From the NCBI GenBank assembly GCA_947627205.1, contig CANQVE010000013.1, positions 1-49,778 on the forward strand: a DNA stretch of 49,778 bases, written 5' to 3'. The translations under genes were made by a program, and so were the position numbers. Below, one piece after another: positions 1 to 8,240 of the stretch (position 1 is the stretch's first letter; each line of letters opens with the position of its first letter). Below the pieces are notes generated by a model, which did not search any database, was not told where the DNA came from, and worked only from the letters and a program-made list of their open reading frames with translations. Source of the DNA: an uncultured Clostridia bacterium (GTDB lineage Bacteria; Bacillota; Clostridia; Oscillospirales; Ruminococcaceae).

Positions 1-483
1 ATATTCAGCAAATAACCTTTCGCCTTAAACTCTAACCTCTTACCTCTAACTTCTTACTTCTAGCAGGATAGGGCGAGTAAACGTTACTTAGAGAAACAAC
101 GTTTAAAAAGAACAACAAATAGAGGGGCTTATGTAAGCGGAGCGGATTTGCTTTCCCGCACTAAGGCAAATCCACTTTTAAGGCGGTTTTCCGCACAAAA
201 CATCTTTGTAAGATTGCCGAAATTAAAACGTAGTTTTAATTTCGGCAATGCGGGGAAAACTCTTGTTTTCCCCGCACCCTAGGTTCAATGCCGCAGGCAT
301 TTAACCTGATGCGCTTTTGCTAACGCGTTATTGAGGGAAAACTTTTTTGAAAAAAAGTTTTCCCTCAAACTCCCTTTCAAAAAACTTTCGTGCGACGCCC
401 GTGCAGTGCTTAAAAATTGTAACGCTGTTTTCCGCTCGAAACATCTAAATATTATCCGCCAAAGGCGAATAATGCGTCCGCTG
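1..483. repeat. Composite repeat island 1 (heptads, spacer K, hairpins A-B-C-E)
   Basis: No gene is supported here; reading frames through it are repeat-derived. In order it holds 7-nt-period CTCTTAC/CTCTAAC-type repeats (about 28-64), spacer module K (about 71-125), hairpin A (216-246, a variant with AAATTAAAAC arms), hairpin B (250-275), hairpin C (about 281-309) and the A/T-rich hairpin E closed by TTGAGGG/CCCTCAA (331-368). The block ends with a CTGTCAACTG-type heptad stretch that runs over the stop codon of the neighbouring transporter gene. Confidence 0.85.
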
Positions 484-1038
484 TCAACTGCCGACAGCGC
501 CGAAAACTATTCCCAAAACCGCCGAAATGCATATAAGCAGAATAGGCGATATTGCCTTTTTCCTTATTCCGAGAAAGATAAAGTAGACCGCCGAAAGTAT
601 CCCCGCGATAATGACAGAAACTGTATCCGTGAAAAATGCTGTCGAAGTGAACAGCATATAAATGCCCGTCGCAGTGATTATCCCCGCAATACAAGGCTTT
701 ACGCCCGACAGCACCGACGCCGCCGCAGGCTTTTCGAGTACCTTTTTCAGGAACACAGAAAACAATATCATCACAATAAACGCAGGAAGTATAACTCCGA
801 GCGTTGCGACTGCCGCGCCTAAAACGCCGCCCTGTGAGCTTCCGATATAAGTCGCGGTGTTTACCATTATAGGTCCGGGTGTGCTTTCGCTTATCGCGAG
901 CATATTCGAGAGCATTTCTTCGCTGAGCCAGCCGTTCCGCTCCACGCATTCCTTTATAAGCGGTATAGCGCCGTAGCCCCCGCCGAAAGTGAACAGCCCT
1001 ATCTTCAGAAATTCCCAGAAAAGTTTCAGATAGATCAT
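484..1038 (-). CDS. Chromate transporter family protein, second half-size subunit
   Basis: This 184-residue membrane protein belongs to the CHR (chromate transport) family in its short, one-domain form. Visible signatures are FTFGGGYGAIPLI near residues 17-28 and ESTPGPIMVNTATYIG at 51-66, followed by several hydrophobic segments. Short CHR proteins occur as adjacent pairs thought to make one transporter. Its start overlaps the stop of the upstream paralogue by 4 bp (ATGA), so the two are translationally coupled. The transported ion cannot be read from sequence; chromate resistance is known for some family members and is not assumed here. The last codons and the TGA stop lie in a CTGTCAACTG-type repeat. 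Confidence 0.9.
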   Translation of the reverse strand: MIYLKLFWEFLKIGLFTFGGGYGAIPLIKECVERNGWLSEEMLSNMLAISESTPGPIMVNTATYIGSSQGGVLGAAVATLGVILPAFIVMILFSVFLKKVLEKPAAASVLSGVKPCIAGIITATGIYMLFTSTAFFTDTVSVIIAGILSAVYFIFLGIRKKAISPILLICISAVLGIVFGAVGS

Positions 1039-1604
1039 TTGCTTTCTCTCCTTTTTCTGAAGAAGAACAGCCCGAGCGTTCCCGCTATGAGTATCATATA
1101 AATTGTCGAAAAGTCAATGCCGAAGAAATTGAGCGCAAGCATTGTTCCGAAAAAAACCGCCGAGAATATGATGTTCTCCGCGCGTTTTTCCCTTGTCTTG
1201 TACATTTTTACGAGCATTTTAACGCCTGCCTGAATGATGAGGATCGAGACGGCAATGCGTATGCCTTTAAATGCGTTTGCGACAATTTCAAATTTCAGGA
1301 AGTTCTCAAAAAACAGCGAGATGAGCAATATTATCAGAAACGACGGCAGGACAACTCCGAGCGTTGCGAGGACTGCGCCGATAAAGCCTGCTTGTTTATA
1401 GCCGACATAAGTTGCGCAGTTTATGGCAATAGGACCGGGAGTTGCTTCGGCAATTGCGGTCATATCGAGGAATTCGTCATGAGTGAGCCACTTTTTCTTT
1501 TCGACGCATTCGCTGTCGATAAGCGATATCATGGCATAACCGCCGCCGAAAGTGAAAGCGCCTATTTTGGCGAAAGTCAAAAAAAGATCAAGGGGTGTTT
1601 TCAT
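1035..1604 (-). CDS. Chromate transporter family protein, first half-size subunit
   Basis: A 189-residue CHR-domain membrane protein, paralogous to the gene that follows it. It carries FTFGGGYAMISLID (residues 17-30) and EATPGPIAINCATYVG (53-68), the family's two best-conserved motifs, and several transmembrane stretches. It probably pairs with the downstream half-size protein, with which it shares a 4-bp overlap. An AAAGGAG-type ribosome-binding site lies a few bases before the ATG. The ending SKRRE-rich tail is cytoplasmic by charge. The substrate is unknown; chromate or another oxyanion is the family-level guess. Confidence 0.9.
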   Translation of the reverse strand: MKTPLDLFLTFAKIGAFTFGGGYAMISLIDSECVEKKKWLTHDEFLDMTAIAEATPGPIAINCATYVGYKQAGFIGAVLATLGVVLPSFLIILLISLFFENFLKFEIVANAFKGIRIAVSILIIQAGVKMLVKMYKTREKRAENIIFSAVFFGTMLALNFFGIDFSTIYMILIAGTLGLFFFRKRRESK

Positions 1605-1607
1605 TGA

Positions 1608-1688
1608 TTACTCCTTTGTTGTCAGTTGGAACGCTGTTTGCCGCTCGAAACATCTAAATATTATCCGCAAAGCGGTTACCATAACTGA
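1608..1688. repeat. Short repeat fragment between the transporter pair and lysA
   Basis: An 80-bp gap made of pieces also found in the large islands: a GTTGTCAGTTGG heptad-like start, the GAACGCTGTTTGCCGCTCGAAACATC spacer (given here as a motif over about 1627-1652), a CCGCAAAGCGG mini-palindrome and a TAACTGACTACAG end abutting the lysA stop codon. Confidence 0.6.
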
Positions 1689-2954
1689 CTACAGGTCGTA
1701 ATCCTTATTGAAAATATCAAACGTCCTAAAATAGTCCTCGGGTGTTTCCGCTCGGCGAATGAGCTTTACACTGCCGTCCTCGCGCAGAAGAAGCTCCGCA
1801 CTTCTAAGTTTTCCGTTGTAGTTGTAGCCCATTGAAAAACCATGAGCGCCCGCGTCGTGAATTGCCACATAGTCGCCTATATCAATTTTCGGCAACATTC
1901 TGTCAACGGCAAACTTGTCGCAGTTTTCGCAAAGTCCTCCCGTAACGTCATACTTATGGTCAAGAGGAGCGTTTTCCTTGCCCAAAACAGTTATATGATG
2001 ATAAGCGCCGTAAATGGCGGGGCGCATAAGGTTCGCCGCGCACGCGTCAAGCCCTATGTATTCCTTATAAATGTGCTTTTCGCGGATAGCCTTTGCAATT
2101 AACATTCCGTAAGGCGCAAGCATAAACCGCCCAAGCTCGGTGAATACAGCAACATCGCCCATTCCCGCGGGAACAAGTATCTTTTCATACTGTTCCTTAA
2201 CTTTTTCACCGATAACGGCAATATCGTTCTGAGGCTGGTCGGGCTTGTATGCAATTCCCACGCCTCCGCTGAGATTGATAAATGACAGCTGAACGCCCGT
2301 CTTTTCCTTTATCTCTACCGCCGTTCTGAACAATATCCCCGCAAGCGTCGGATAATAGTCGTTTGTGAGCGTGTTCGACGCTAAAAACGCGTGCATTCCG
2401 AATTTCTTCGCGCCCTTTTCTTTAAGTATGCGGTAGCCCTCGATAAGCTGGTCGTGAGTAAAGCCGTATTTCGCGTCGCGCGGCGTGTCCATAACATTCG
2501 GCGAGCCGTCAGTCTTAAACTCTCCGCCGGGGTTGTAACGACAGCAGATAGTTTCGGGAATTCCCGTCAGCTTGTCAAGCACGTCAATGTGCGTGAAATC
2601 ATCAAGGTTTATAATTGCCCCAAGCTCAAACGCCTTTTTGAAATCCGCGTCGGGCGTGGCATTTGACGAGAACATTATGTCATGTCCCTTTGCTCCCACA
2701 TCATCTGACAGCATAAGCTCCGTAAGGCTCGAACAGTCGAACCCGCACCCCTCGCTCTGCAAGACTTTCATAATAAACGGGTTAGGCGTAGCCTTTACCG
2801 CGAAATATTCGCGGAAGCCCTTGTTCCACGAAAACGCTTTATAAAGCGCACGGGCGTTTTCGCGTATGCCCTTTTCGTCATAGATGTGAAAAGGCGTGGG
2901 ATAGGTCTTTGCTATCTCCTCTATCTGTTCTTTCGTTACAAACGGTTTTTTCAT
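1689..2954 (-). CDS. lysA: Diaminopimelate decarboxylase
   Basis: This 421-residue protein is a fold-type III PLP enzyme of the DapDC/ornithine decarboxylase family. It removes CO2 from meso-diaminopimelate to give lysine, in the cytoplasm. The PLP lysine is Lys54 in FAVKATPNP. Other family signatures are the SGGVGI stretch, ELGRFMLAPYG, the GLCENCDKF segment carrying the cysteine donated to the partner active site, and HGFSMGYNYNG near the C-terminus. Length is normal for the family. The gene is monocistronic with an exact-spacing sigma-A promoter and a palindrome over the start of transcription. A related carboxynorspermidine or other DapDC-like decarboxylase is possible but less likely. 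Confidence 0.9.
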   Translation of the reverse strand: MKKPFVTKEQIEEIAKTYPTPFHIYDEKGIRENARALYKAFSWNKGFREYFAVKATPNPFIMKVLQSEGCGFDCSSLTELMLSDDVGAKGHDIMFSSNATPDADFKKAFELGAIINLDDFTHIDVLDKLTGIPETICCRYNPGGEFKTDGSPNVMDTPRDAKYGFTHDQLIEGYRILKEKGAKKFGMHAFLASNTLTNDYYPTLAGILFRTAVEIKEKTGVQLSFINLSGGVGIAYKPDQPQNDIAVIGEKVKEQYEKILVPAGMGDVAVFTELGRFMLAPYGMLIAKAIREKHIYKEYIGLDACAANLMRPAIYGAYHHITVLGKENAPLDHKYDVTGGLCENCDKFAVDRMLPKIDIGDYVAIHDAGAHGFSMGYNYNGKLRSAELLLREDGSVKLIRRAETPEDYFRTFDIFNKDYDL

Positions 2955-2980
2955 AGCTGATGTTCCTTTCTTTATAATTT

Positions 2981-3033
2981 AGTTAGTCTAAGCTAACTGT
3001 CATTATTATACACTATTTCTCTTCATTTGTCAA
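2981..3033 (-). promoter_or_regulatory. lysA promoter with a palindrome downstream of the -10
   Basis: On the minus strand TTGACA (3028-3033) and TATAAT (3005-3010) are separated by exactly 17 bp. Just downstream lies a perfect inverted repeat, AGTTAG-6-CTAACT (2981-2998), covering the expected transcription start. A repressor bound there would block initiation. The half-site loosely recalls DtxR-family operators, but the regulator is unknown. Confidence 0.75.
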
Positions 3034-3140
3034 GGGGCATTATTCCGCCGAATTATCAACTTTTCTTTTTTGCATTTACAATTATCAACACCGCGTTCAA
3101 TAAACAATCAACGGCAAACAATAACCGGACGGGTTTTTGT

Positions 3141-3782
3141 TCATCTGTCGTCAAATTTCCTAAGAATAGGCTCCAATATACGCATGATAAGTCTCATAAA
3201 GAAGTTCGGTTTCTTTTTCTGTTTAGCGTGTTTTTCCTCCCATTCAGCGAGTTCCACCGCTATTTCCGCGGACATCTTTTCACATTCGCGGGCTTTTTCA
3301 TCCTGACCTGCAATACGGTAGGTATTTGCAAGATCCATATACCTAAGGTCAATACGGCGCTTTCTCTTAAGCTCCAATGTATCACATGCGTCTATGCAGA
3401 ACGTCAGACAGTCTATTGCGTCCTGCACGAGTTCGGGAGTGGAATATTTTTCATTCGGAATTATCTCCTCCAGCGTTGTGAAATACTCGAAATGAATATC
3501 ATACGAGTCGGGGCAAAGCTCGAGAGCCTTGTGATAATAAGGTATGCCTTGTTCGAGGTCTTGCCCGAAAACCACCGTCCAGCATCCGATATGCTGGCAG
3601 AATTTTCCAAGTCGAGCGCGGGCTTCACCCTCGGGATTTGGGTATTTTGAAACTATTTTTTCAACGTCCTCAAGATACCAACCGAGGAATTTTTCGTCCT
3701 CAAGCTCTCTGCCTACACCCTTGTACTTTGCGTTGAATTTCTCAATTTCGGCGGTCAGGGTTTCAATGTTGTTTTCGGGCAT
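3141..3782 (-). CDS. TPR-like hypothetical protein
   Basis: This 213-residue soluble, acidic protein is not one I can name. The middle contains helical pairs with tetratricopeptide-like spacing, for example GIPYYHKALELCPDSYDIHFEY (about residues 79-100) and YMDLANTYRIAGQDEKA later on. The C-terminus (about 190-213) switches to a basic, amphipathic segment with FFMRLIMRILEPILRKF, which could touch the membrane. It follows the HEPN gene by 17 bp on the same strand and probably shares its transcript. A protein-protein interaction role is an inference from the repeats only. Confidence 0.75.
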   Translation of the reverse strand: MPENNIETLTAEIEKFNAKYKGVGRELEDEKFLGWYLEDVEKIVSKYPNPEGEARARLGKFCQHIGCWTVVFGQDLEQGIPYYHKALELCPDSYDIHFEYFTTLEEIIPNEKYSTPELVQDAIDCLTFCIDACDTLELKRKRRIDLRYMDLANTYRIAGQDEKARECEKMSAEIAVELAEWEEKHAKQKKKPNFFMRLIMRILEPILRKFDDR

Positions 3783-3799
3783 TTTTCTTACCTTTCTGA

Positions 3800-4225
3800 T
3801 TAAAAATCCTTGCTCTCTATTTTGCCGATCTCCTCATCTGCTTTCTTAACAAAGTTGTCAACAAGTTTTATATACTCATTCTTGATAGCGTCGAAATAGA
3901 GTTCAATGTTTTCATTACGATAATCGTGGGTGGTATTGTTGCGGTCGATCATCATTTTCTTCCAGCGTGGACTGTCGACCAATCCTACTTCAAAGCTCAC
4001 CGCAAGCGTTCTCGCGGGACCTTTTATTGTCTGGTCGTCATTTGAATAACCGTAAACTGCTATCAAAAGCTCGTTCATCAGCTTCCAACATTCTTCAAAA
4101 AGATTATTGAACAAAAACGCCGCCGCAAGAGCTGCAACTCTGCTGTATTTATCTTTGGTTATCTGCCGAAGTTCGGCTATCGTTTCCTTGATTGCCTTAA
4201 GGCGTTCAACGTAATTGTATGACAT
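3800..4225 (-). CDS. HI0074-like nucleotidyltransferase partner / HEPN-type protein
   Basis: A helical protein of 141 residues (counting from the ATG at 4225) of the nucleotidyltransferase substrate-binding family, a relative of HEPN toxins. It contains RNNTTHDY at about residues 95-102, which fits R-X4-H-X-Y, the RNase motif of HepT-type toxins whose tyrosine is AMPylated by the paired MNT enzyme. I chose the ATG at 4225 because AAGGAG sits 10 bases before it; an upstream TTG at 4246 has no such site. It overlaps the MNT gene by 20 bp. Either a toxin-antitoxin pair or a non-toxic HI0073/HI0074-type enzyme complex would fit. Confidence 0.85.
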   Translation of the reverse strand: MSYNYVERLKAIKETIAELRQITKDKYSRVAALAAAFLFNNLFEECWKLMNELLIAVYGYSNDDQTIKGPARTLAVSFEVGLVDSPRWKKMMIDRNNTTHDYRNENIELYFDAIKNEYIKLVDNFVKKADEEIGKIESKDF

Positions 4226-4505
4226 CTCCCAACTTCTCCTTATCAAACTTAAACCCCGAATAATTTACATTATGCACATCAAACCTGCGTATAGTATCAA
4301 TGCTTTCAAGCCTTTCAACGATTTCAAAATACTCGTCTATCCCGCAGTCTATCATAATGTCAATATCGCTGAAACGGTTGTAATCCCCCTTGGCATACGA
4401 ACCGAAAATAAATGCGCTTTTTATTGTTGAAAAAGAGGACATCACCGCTTTGATGTTTTCAATCACGGCTTTTCGGTCGTCTGTTATGTTGTTAATTTCT
4501 GACAT
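4206..4505 (-). CDS. MNT-type minimal nucleotidyltransferase (antitoxin-like)
   Basis: A 99-residue minimal nucleotidyltransferase. The GSX10DXD signature is intact (G35-S36, D47-I-D49), and a third candidate carboxylate is D76 in RRFDVHNV. In characterised HepT/MntA pairs the MNT protein transfers AMP to the tyrosine of the HEPN RX4HXY motif, which silences the RNase. Its stop lies inside the start region of the HEPN partner (20-bp overlap), so the order is antitoxin-first. An AAAGGAA site precedes the ATG. A truncated paralogue lies 1 kb upstream in the same run of genes. Confidence 0.88.
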   Translation of the reverse strand: MSEINNITDDRKAVIENIKAVMSSFSTIKSAFIFGSYAKGDYNRFSDIDIMIDCGIDEYFEIVERLESIDTIRRFDVHNVNYSGFKFDKEKLGDVIQLR

Positions 4506-4534
4506 TTTGTGTTCCTTTCACTTATCTTAAAATG

Positions 4535-4867
4535 CTAATCGCTGAACCACGAACCATTGTATTTCTTCTGCGCCCTGTTTCCTATCAAAAAACAAACAGC
4601 AAATCCCGCGCCGAACAAAATCCACCCAAACTCGGCGCGTAAAATAAGGTCAACAATTCCGACAAGGCAGATGCAAATGCCCAAAATCACCATTCCCACG
4701 CCCCAAAGCGTTGTATACGGCTTTATGTCCTCGGTTTTTACGTTTTTACAGTGATAATCATGTATCAGCCGTATTTTCTGCTTTTTCCACAGCAATACCC
4801 CGACTGTGATAAACAAAATGCCTATCGGCAAAGTAATTATCATTTCAACTATTCCTGCGGCATACAT
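4535..4867 (-). CDS. Small membrane protein, DUF3784-like
   Basis: About 110 residues from the ATG at 4867, chosen because GGGAGG lies 8 bases upstream; a longer reading to 4939 has no comparable site. The N-terminus (IITLPIGILFITVGVLLW) is one transmembrane helix, followed by a short polar stretch with HDYHCKNV and then two more helices. This layout, a first helix followed by a polar HDYH/AGYN-like motif and paired helices, recalls DUF3784 proteins. Function is unknown. It sits between the MNT gene and another small membrane protein on the same strand. Confidence 0.75.
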   Translation of the reverse strand: MYAAGIVEMIITLPIGILFITVGVLLWKKQKIRLIHDYHCKNVKTEDIKPYTTLWGVGMVILGICICLVGIVDLILRAEFGWILFGAGFAVCFLIGNRAQKKYNGSWFSD

Positions 4868-4991
4868 TTTATTCACCCTCCCAACAGCACAGCGAGGTTT
4901 TAGATTTAAGGCGGGCGCAATGATGAACATTCCCGCCAAGACGTTCGGCTTTTTCGGTTAAGCTGCACCGTCGCATTAACCGTTCATATTT

Positions 4992-5321
4992 TTAATTAAG
5001 TCCGCTCACGGCAATCAAAAACATTGTTAAAACAAGCGCGATTTTCCCTATAATAAACCACCTGCGGGCATGGCGAAACTGTTTCTCCGTGCAGTTTTCG
5101 GGACACGAAAAAACGTTGGCGTGCTGTGGCGATACAGAGCAAAGCGTACATATGCCGTAGATAATGACCGTCAAAATCAACATTATTATTGCCTCGCCCG
5201 ATATTTTCCCAAGCGCAAACATCAAAATATATCCCGCGACAGCGCACGCCGTGACAATAATCGCCGCTATCTCAGCGAACTTTTCACCTTTAGTGTAAAT
5301 CAGCTTTTCATTAGCGTTCAT
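4992..5321 (-). CDS. Small three-helix membrane protein, unknown
   Basis: A 109-residue protein with predicted transmembrane segments at about 17-37, 42-62 and 87-107. A cytoplasmic or external Cys/His-containing loop (SVSPQHANVFSCPENCTEKQF) lies between helices two and three. I do not recognise the family. The ATG has AAAGGAG seven or so bases upstream and overlaps the TGA of the truncated MNT gene (ATGA), so its translation is likely coupled to that remnant. Confidence 0.75.
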   Translation of the reverse strand: MNANEKLIYTKGEKFAEIAAIIVTACAVAGYILMFALGKISGEAIIMLILTVIIYGICTLCSVSPQHANVFSCPENCTEKQFRHARRWFIIGKIALVLTMFLIAVSGLN

Positions 5322-5551
5322 AACGGTTCTCCTTTCGTCTTTGCAGTTAAGCCGCGCCGCTTGTTATTACAGCAAATCAATTCTATCCCGCAGTCTATCA
5401 TAATGTCAATATCGCTGAAACGGTTGTAATCCCCCTTGGCATACGAACCGAAAATAAATGCGCTTTTTATTGTTGAAAAAGGGGACAAGACCTCTCTGAT
5501 GTTTTCAATCACGGCTTTTCGTTCGTCTGTTTTGTTATTATATTTGGGCAT
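5318..5551 (-). pseudogene. Truncated second copy of the MNT nucleotidyltransferase
   Basis: The first 53 or so of 77 codons are a close copy of the MNT gene at 4206-4505, including GSX10DXD, its start and its ribosome-binding site. At DNA level 5382-5480 is nearly identical to 4336-4434. After the CGI codons the reading frame leaves the family and ends in 24 unrelated residues, so the third catalytic carboxylate is gone. It is probably inactive, left by a partial tandem duplication whose breakpoint is near 5382. It is still an open frame, coupled by ATGA to the next gene, and could act as a leader or as a regulator. Confidence 0.8.
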
Positions 5552-5575
5552 TTCGATTTCCTTTCGCTCAAATCT

Positions 5576-6382
5576 TCAGACCTCCATATACTTCCCCAAA
5601 AACTCGATTGAAAGCGGTATCCAGCGCCTTACGGACGGGCGCTGATAGTTTTCATCGCCCGCTACTTTATCGCAGGTAGCTATTCCGTGAGGTCCCTCGT
5701 CGAACATGTGAAACTCCACGGGAACTTTGTTTGAAATGCACGCCTTAGCCATAACGAGCGAGTTGTGCGCCGAAACGCTCTCGTCGTTTGCCGTACACCA
5801 GATAAACACGGGCGGTGTTTTCGGAGTAACGCGGTTTTCAAGCGACAATCTAGACAAATCCGAGCGGTTCATTTCTTCTCCGAGCAGTGTTTTAAAGCTC
5901 CCCTCGTGAGGCGCGGTAACTCCGCTTATAACGGGATAGCACAAAACCGCCGCATTCGGTCTCAGGTCCTCGGGAGTACATTCAAGCGATTTCGTAAGGA
6001 AATTGTCGTTCCACATTGTCGCAAGACAGCCCGCAAGATGTCCGCCCGCAGAAAATCCGAGAACGGCTATCTTTTCGGGATCTATCCCGAACTCCTCCGC
6101 TCTCTTGCGTATCTTTAAAAACGTATACGCCGCGTCAAGAAGCGGGGCAGGGAACCTTTCGTTTACCGAATAAGACACGACAAACGCCGTATATCCCGCC
6201 GCAAGATACTGAAGCGCGACAGGCTCGCCCTCTCTCGGGGAAATATGCTCGTAACCGCCGCCGGGGAATATAACGACCGACGGGCGCTTTTGGGTGAACT
6301 CTATCCCCGTAATGCTGTCGGGGAGATAAGCCTTTACAACAGCCGTCCTGTCCGAATTTATCGAAAATGTTTTAACTTTCAT
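5576..6382 (-). CDS. Alpha/beta-hydrolase, acetyl-esterase type
   Basis: A 268-residue cytoplasmic esterase of the BD-FAE/acetyl-esterase group; it has no signal peptide. It shows FPGGGY at residues 39-44 (oxyanion hole), the nucleophile elbow GFSAGG at 109-114 (Ser111), an acidic residue in the TANDESV stretch and the catalytic histidine in EGPHGIA. Family members remove acetyl or similar groups from sugars and oligosaccharides, which suits a plant-polysaccharide-using gut bacterium. It is the first gene of the minus-strand run that goes through the MNT remnant, with a 24-bp gap. The exact substrate cannot be read. Confidence 0.88.
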   Translation of the reverse strand: MKVKTFSINSDRTAVVKAYLPDSITGIEFTQKRPSVVIFPGGGYEHISPREGEPVALQYLAAGYTAFVVSYSVNERFPAPLLDAAYTFLKIRKRAEEFGIDPEKIAVLGFSAGGHLAGCLATMWNDNFLTKSLECTPEDLRPNAAVLCYPVISGVTAPHEGSFKTLLGEEMNRSDLSRLSLENRVTPKTPPVFIWCTANDESVSAHNSLVMAKACISNKVPVEFHMFDEGPHGIATCDKVAGDENYQRPSVRRWIPLSIEFLGKYMEV

Positions 6383-6399
6383 TTTTTACAACTTCCTTT

Positions 6400-6626
6400 C
6401 CGTTTCGCTGTTTTTCGACATGCAACAGCAAAAAAATATATCAGTTGGTATAAAATGCCTATTTTTTGTTCTTTTCAAACTCTAGTTTCTAACATCTTGC
6501 CTTTAAAACGGTATTTCTCTCAATAACGTTTACTCGCCCTTTTAGAGGTAAGAGGTTAGAGGTAAGAAGTAAGAGTTTAAACCCTTAACTCTTTTTCTTC
6601 GTTATATTCAACAACTGCCGACACGG
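6400..6626. repeat. Repeat island: reversed spacer K and heptads
   Basis: Upstream of the esterase, the gap contains a reversed spacer K piece (about 6463-6540, ending ACGTTTACTCGCCC) interrupted by heptads, then TTAGAGGTAAGAGG-type 7-nt repeats (about 6544-6582). The last part, AACAACTGCCGACA, resembles the second heptad family. No gene is seen. Confidence 0.7.
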
Positions 6627-7967
6627 CTATTTCTTTTTCCTTTTTTCCCTGAATTTACGCCATTTCTCGCGGTTTTTCTCGTTTGTTCTGCGTATGCCTG
6701 CGGGAATACTGCGAAAGCGCGTTATGCTGTCGGTTATATTGTCGATAGCGGAGAAAAATTCTTCCTGAATAACGCCCTCACGGCGCTGTGTCTTTCCGCT
6801 CATGCATTTTTCAATTACCGCGGGATAACGGTCGAACGCGCGCTTTACGGCGGTTTCCCATGAAATATAGACCTCGTTCATTGCGTTTTCGCCTATCTCA
6901 CGCAGTTTTTCACGGTTCTTCGCCGCAAATTCCAGCTTGTTCGCCATGTCCTCGGCGCTTGCTTTGCAGATAAATCCCGTTCTTCCGTCGGTTATGCCCT
7001 CCGCCGCGCAGCTCCCCTCGAGCAATACCGAGCTCACTCCGCAAGCCGCCGCCTCGCGCACGACAATGCCGTTTGTGTCATACTCCGACGGGAACAAGAA
7101 AAGCTCTCCTGCCGTATAGAACACCCTGAGTTCTTCGCGGTCGTATACTGCGCCCGTAAAAATGCACTTTTCGTCAAGATGAAGCTCTTCGGTGTACTGT
7201 TCAATTTCTTCGCGCTCCTGACCGTCGCCGACGAACATCATTCTGAAATCAACGTTCCTTTCGTCAAGGAGCTTGAGCGAATCGAGAATGAGCCTTATGC
7301 CCTTATACCACATAAGCCTGCCGACAAATAAAAACAAGACTGCGCTGTCGGGAATGTCAAAAGCGCTTCTAAGCGCCGCGGCGTCGTCCTCGTCGGCTCT
7401 GCCTTTCGGGAAATCAACTCCGTTTTCCATAACGATAATTTCTCCGTCATAGCCGATAGAGCGGAGATTGTCGCCCGCGCCCTTGCTTACCGTCCAGACC
7501 TCGTCGCAGGCATAGATATTATTGACAACAAATTTAATGACCTGATCCGCCATGAGCTTATTCGGGATAGCGTGGTAGATGTCGATGTCAAATTTTGTGT
7601 GATATGTAAAAACTATCGGGATATTGTTCTTTTCACGGAGAACTCTAGCCATTACGGTCGAGGCAAAAGGGCAGTGGCTGTGGATTATGTTGGGCTCGTT
7701 CATTGTGAGAGCGTTCAGCTTTCGGCTCGAAAACGGATAGCCCATTCTGTAGCCCCAGATCTTCTGCGTATTTATGCTTCTGTAGCGTATAACTTCAAAA
7801 GGATAGTCGTCTACGACTCCGGGATATTCGGGAGTAACGACGGTAGCTCTCCCGAGACCGTTTGAAATGATGCTTGCATAATTTATTACAACATTGGCAA
7901 CTCCGTCTATGGTAGGCGGAAATGAATCGTTCATAAGGCATACGCCGAGTTTATCGTTTTCGTTCAT
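6627..7967 (-). CDS. GT4 family glycosyltransferase
   Basis: A 446-residue glycosyltransferase of the GT-B fold, family GT4. The N-terminal domain has FPPTIDGVANVV, and an HSHCPFAS segment, both typical of glycolipid mannosyl/glucosyltransferases. The C-terminal domain has FLFVGRLMWYKG and the E-X7-E motif in SEYDTNGIVVREAAACG. The tail is very basic (KNREKWRKFREKRKKK), which suggests membrane association. I used the ATG at 7967 (MNENDKLG) because an AAGAGG site precedes it and the longer frame to 8054 crosses A/T-rich promoter-like sequence. It likely glycosylates a diacylglycerol or a surface polymer precursor. Confidence 0.9.
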   Translation of the reverse strand: MNENDKLGVCLMNDSFPPTIDGVANVVINYASIISNGLGRATVVTPEYPGVVDDYPFEVIRYRSINTQKIWGYRMGYPFSSRKLNALTMNEPNIIHSHCPFASTVMARVLREKNNIPIVFTYHTKFDIDIYHAIPNKLMADQVIKFVVNNIYACDEVWTVSKGAGDNLRSIGYDGEIIVMENGVDFPKGRADEDDAAALRSAFDIPDSAVLFLFVGRLMWYKGIRLILDSLKLLDERNVDFRMMFVGDGQEREEIEQYTEELHLDEKCIFTGAVYDREELRVFYTAGELFLFPSEYDTNGIVVREAAACGVSSVLLEGSCAAEGITDGRTGFICKASAEDMANKLEFAAKNREKLREIGENAMNEVYISWETAVKRAFDRYPAVIEKCMSGKTQRREGVIQEEFFSAIDNITDSITRFRSIPAGIRRTNEKNREKWRKFREKRKKK

Positions 7968-7980
7968 AATATATTGACCT

Positions 7981-8043
7981 CTTGAATTTTTCGTATAGTA
8001 TTGTATTATAGTATCATAATATAATATTTTACCATAATTCAAG
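7981..8043 (-). promoter_or_regulatory. A/T-rich control region of the GT4 gene with short inverted repeat
   Basis: The stretch contains TTGAAT and TATGAT spaced by 18 bp on the minus strand and further TATAAT-like words, bracketed by CTTGAATT (7981-7988) and AATTCAAG (8036-8043). Promoter position is uncertain because the sequence is A/T-rich. Confidence 0.35.
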
Positions 8044-8094
8044 AAAAAAAACAAGGGGTTATTTCAATTTGTTTCCGCCTTTATATAAAGCCAC

Positions 8095-8240
8095 ATCTGC
8101 TAGAGGCTGGAGGTTAGAAGCAAGAGGCAAGAATAAGTTTCGAGCGGGGAACAGCGTTTCAAATTTCAAGCACTGCACGGGCGTCGCACGTTAAGTGGTT
8201 TGTGAGTAAAACGTTGTTTCCCGCTTATATCATCCCTGCT
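8095..8240. repeat. Repeat fragment downstream of sigF
   Basis: Heptads (TAGAGGCTGGAGGTTAGAAG and following, about 8100-8132), then the AGCGGGGAACAGCG spacer and the GCACGGGCGTCGCACG spacer also found in other islands. It ends at the sigF stop codon. Confidence 0.7.

Noticed and set aside
331-822. Plus-strand frame of 163 codons
   Set aside because: It begins in an E-type hairpin and runs antisense to the chromate-type transporter; low-complexity residues only.
2955-3140. Lysine riboswitch upstream of lysA
   Set aside because: The leader is too short (about 40 nt) and lacks the conserved aptamer elements.
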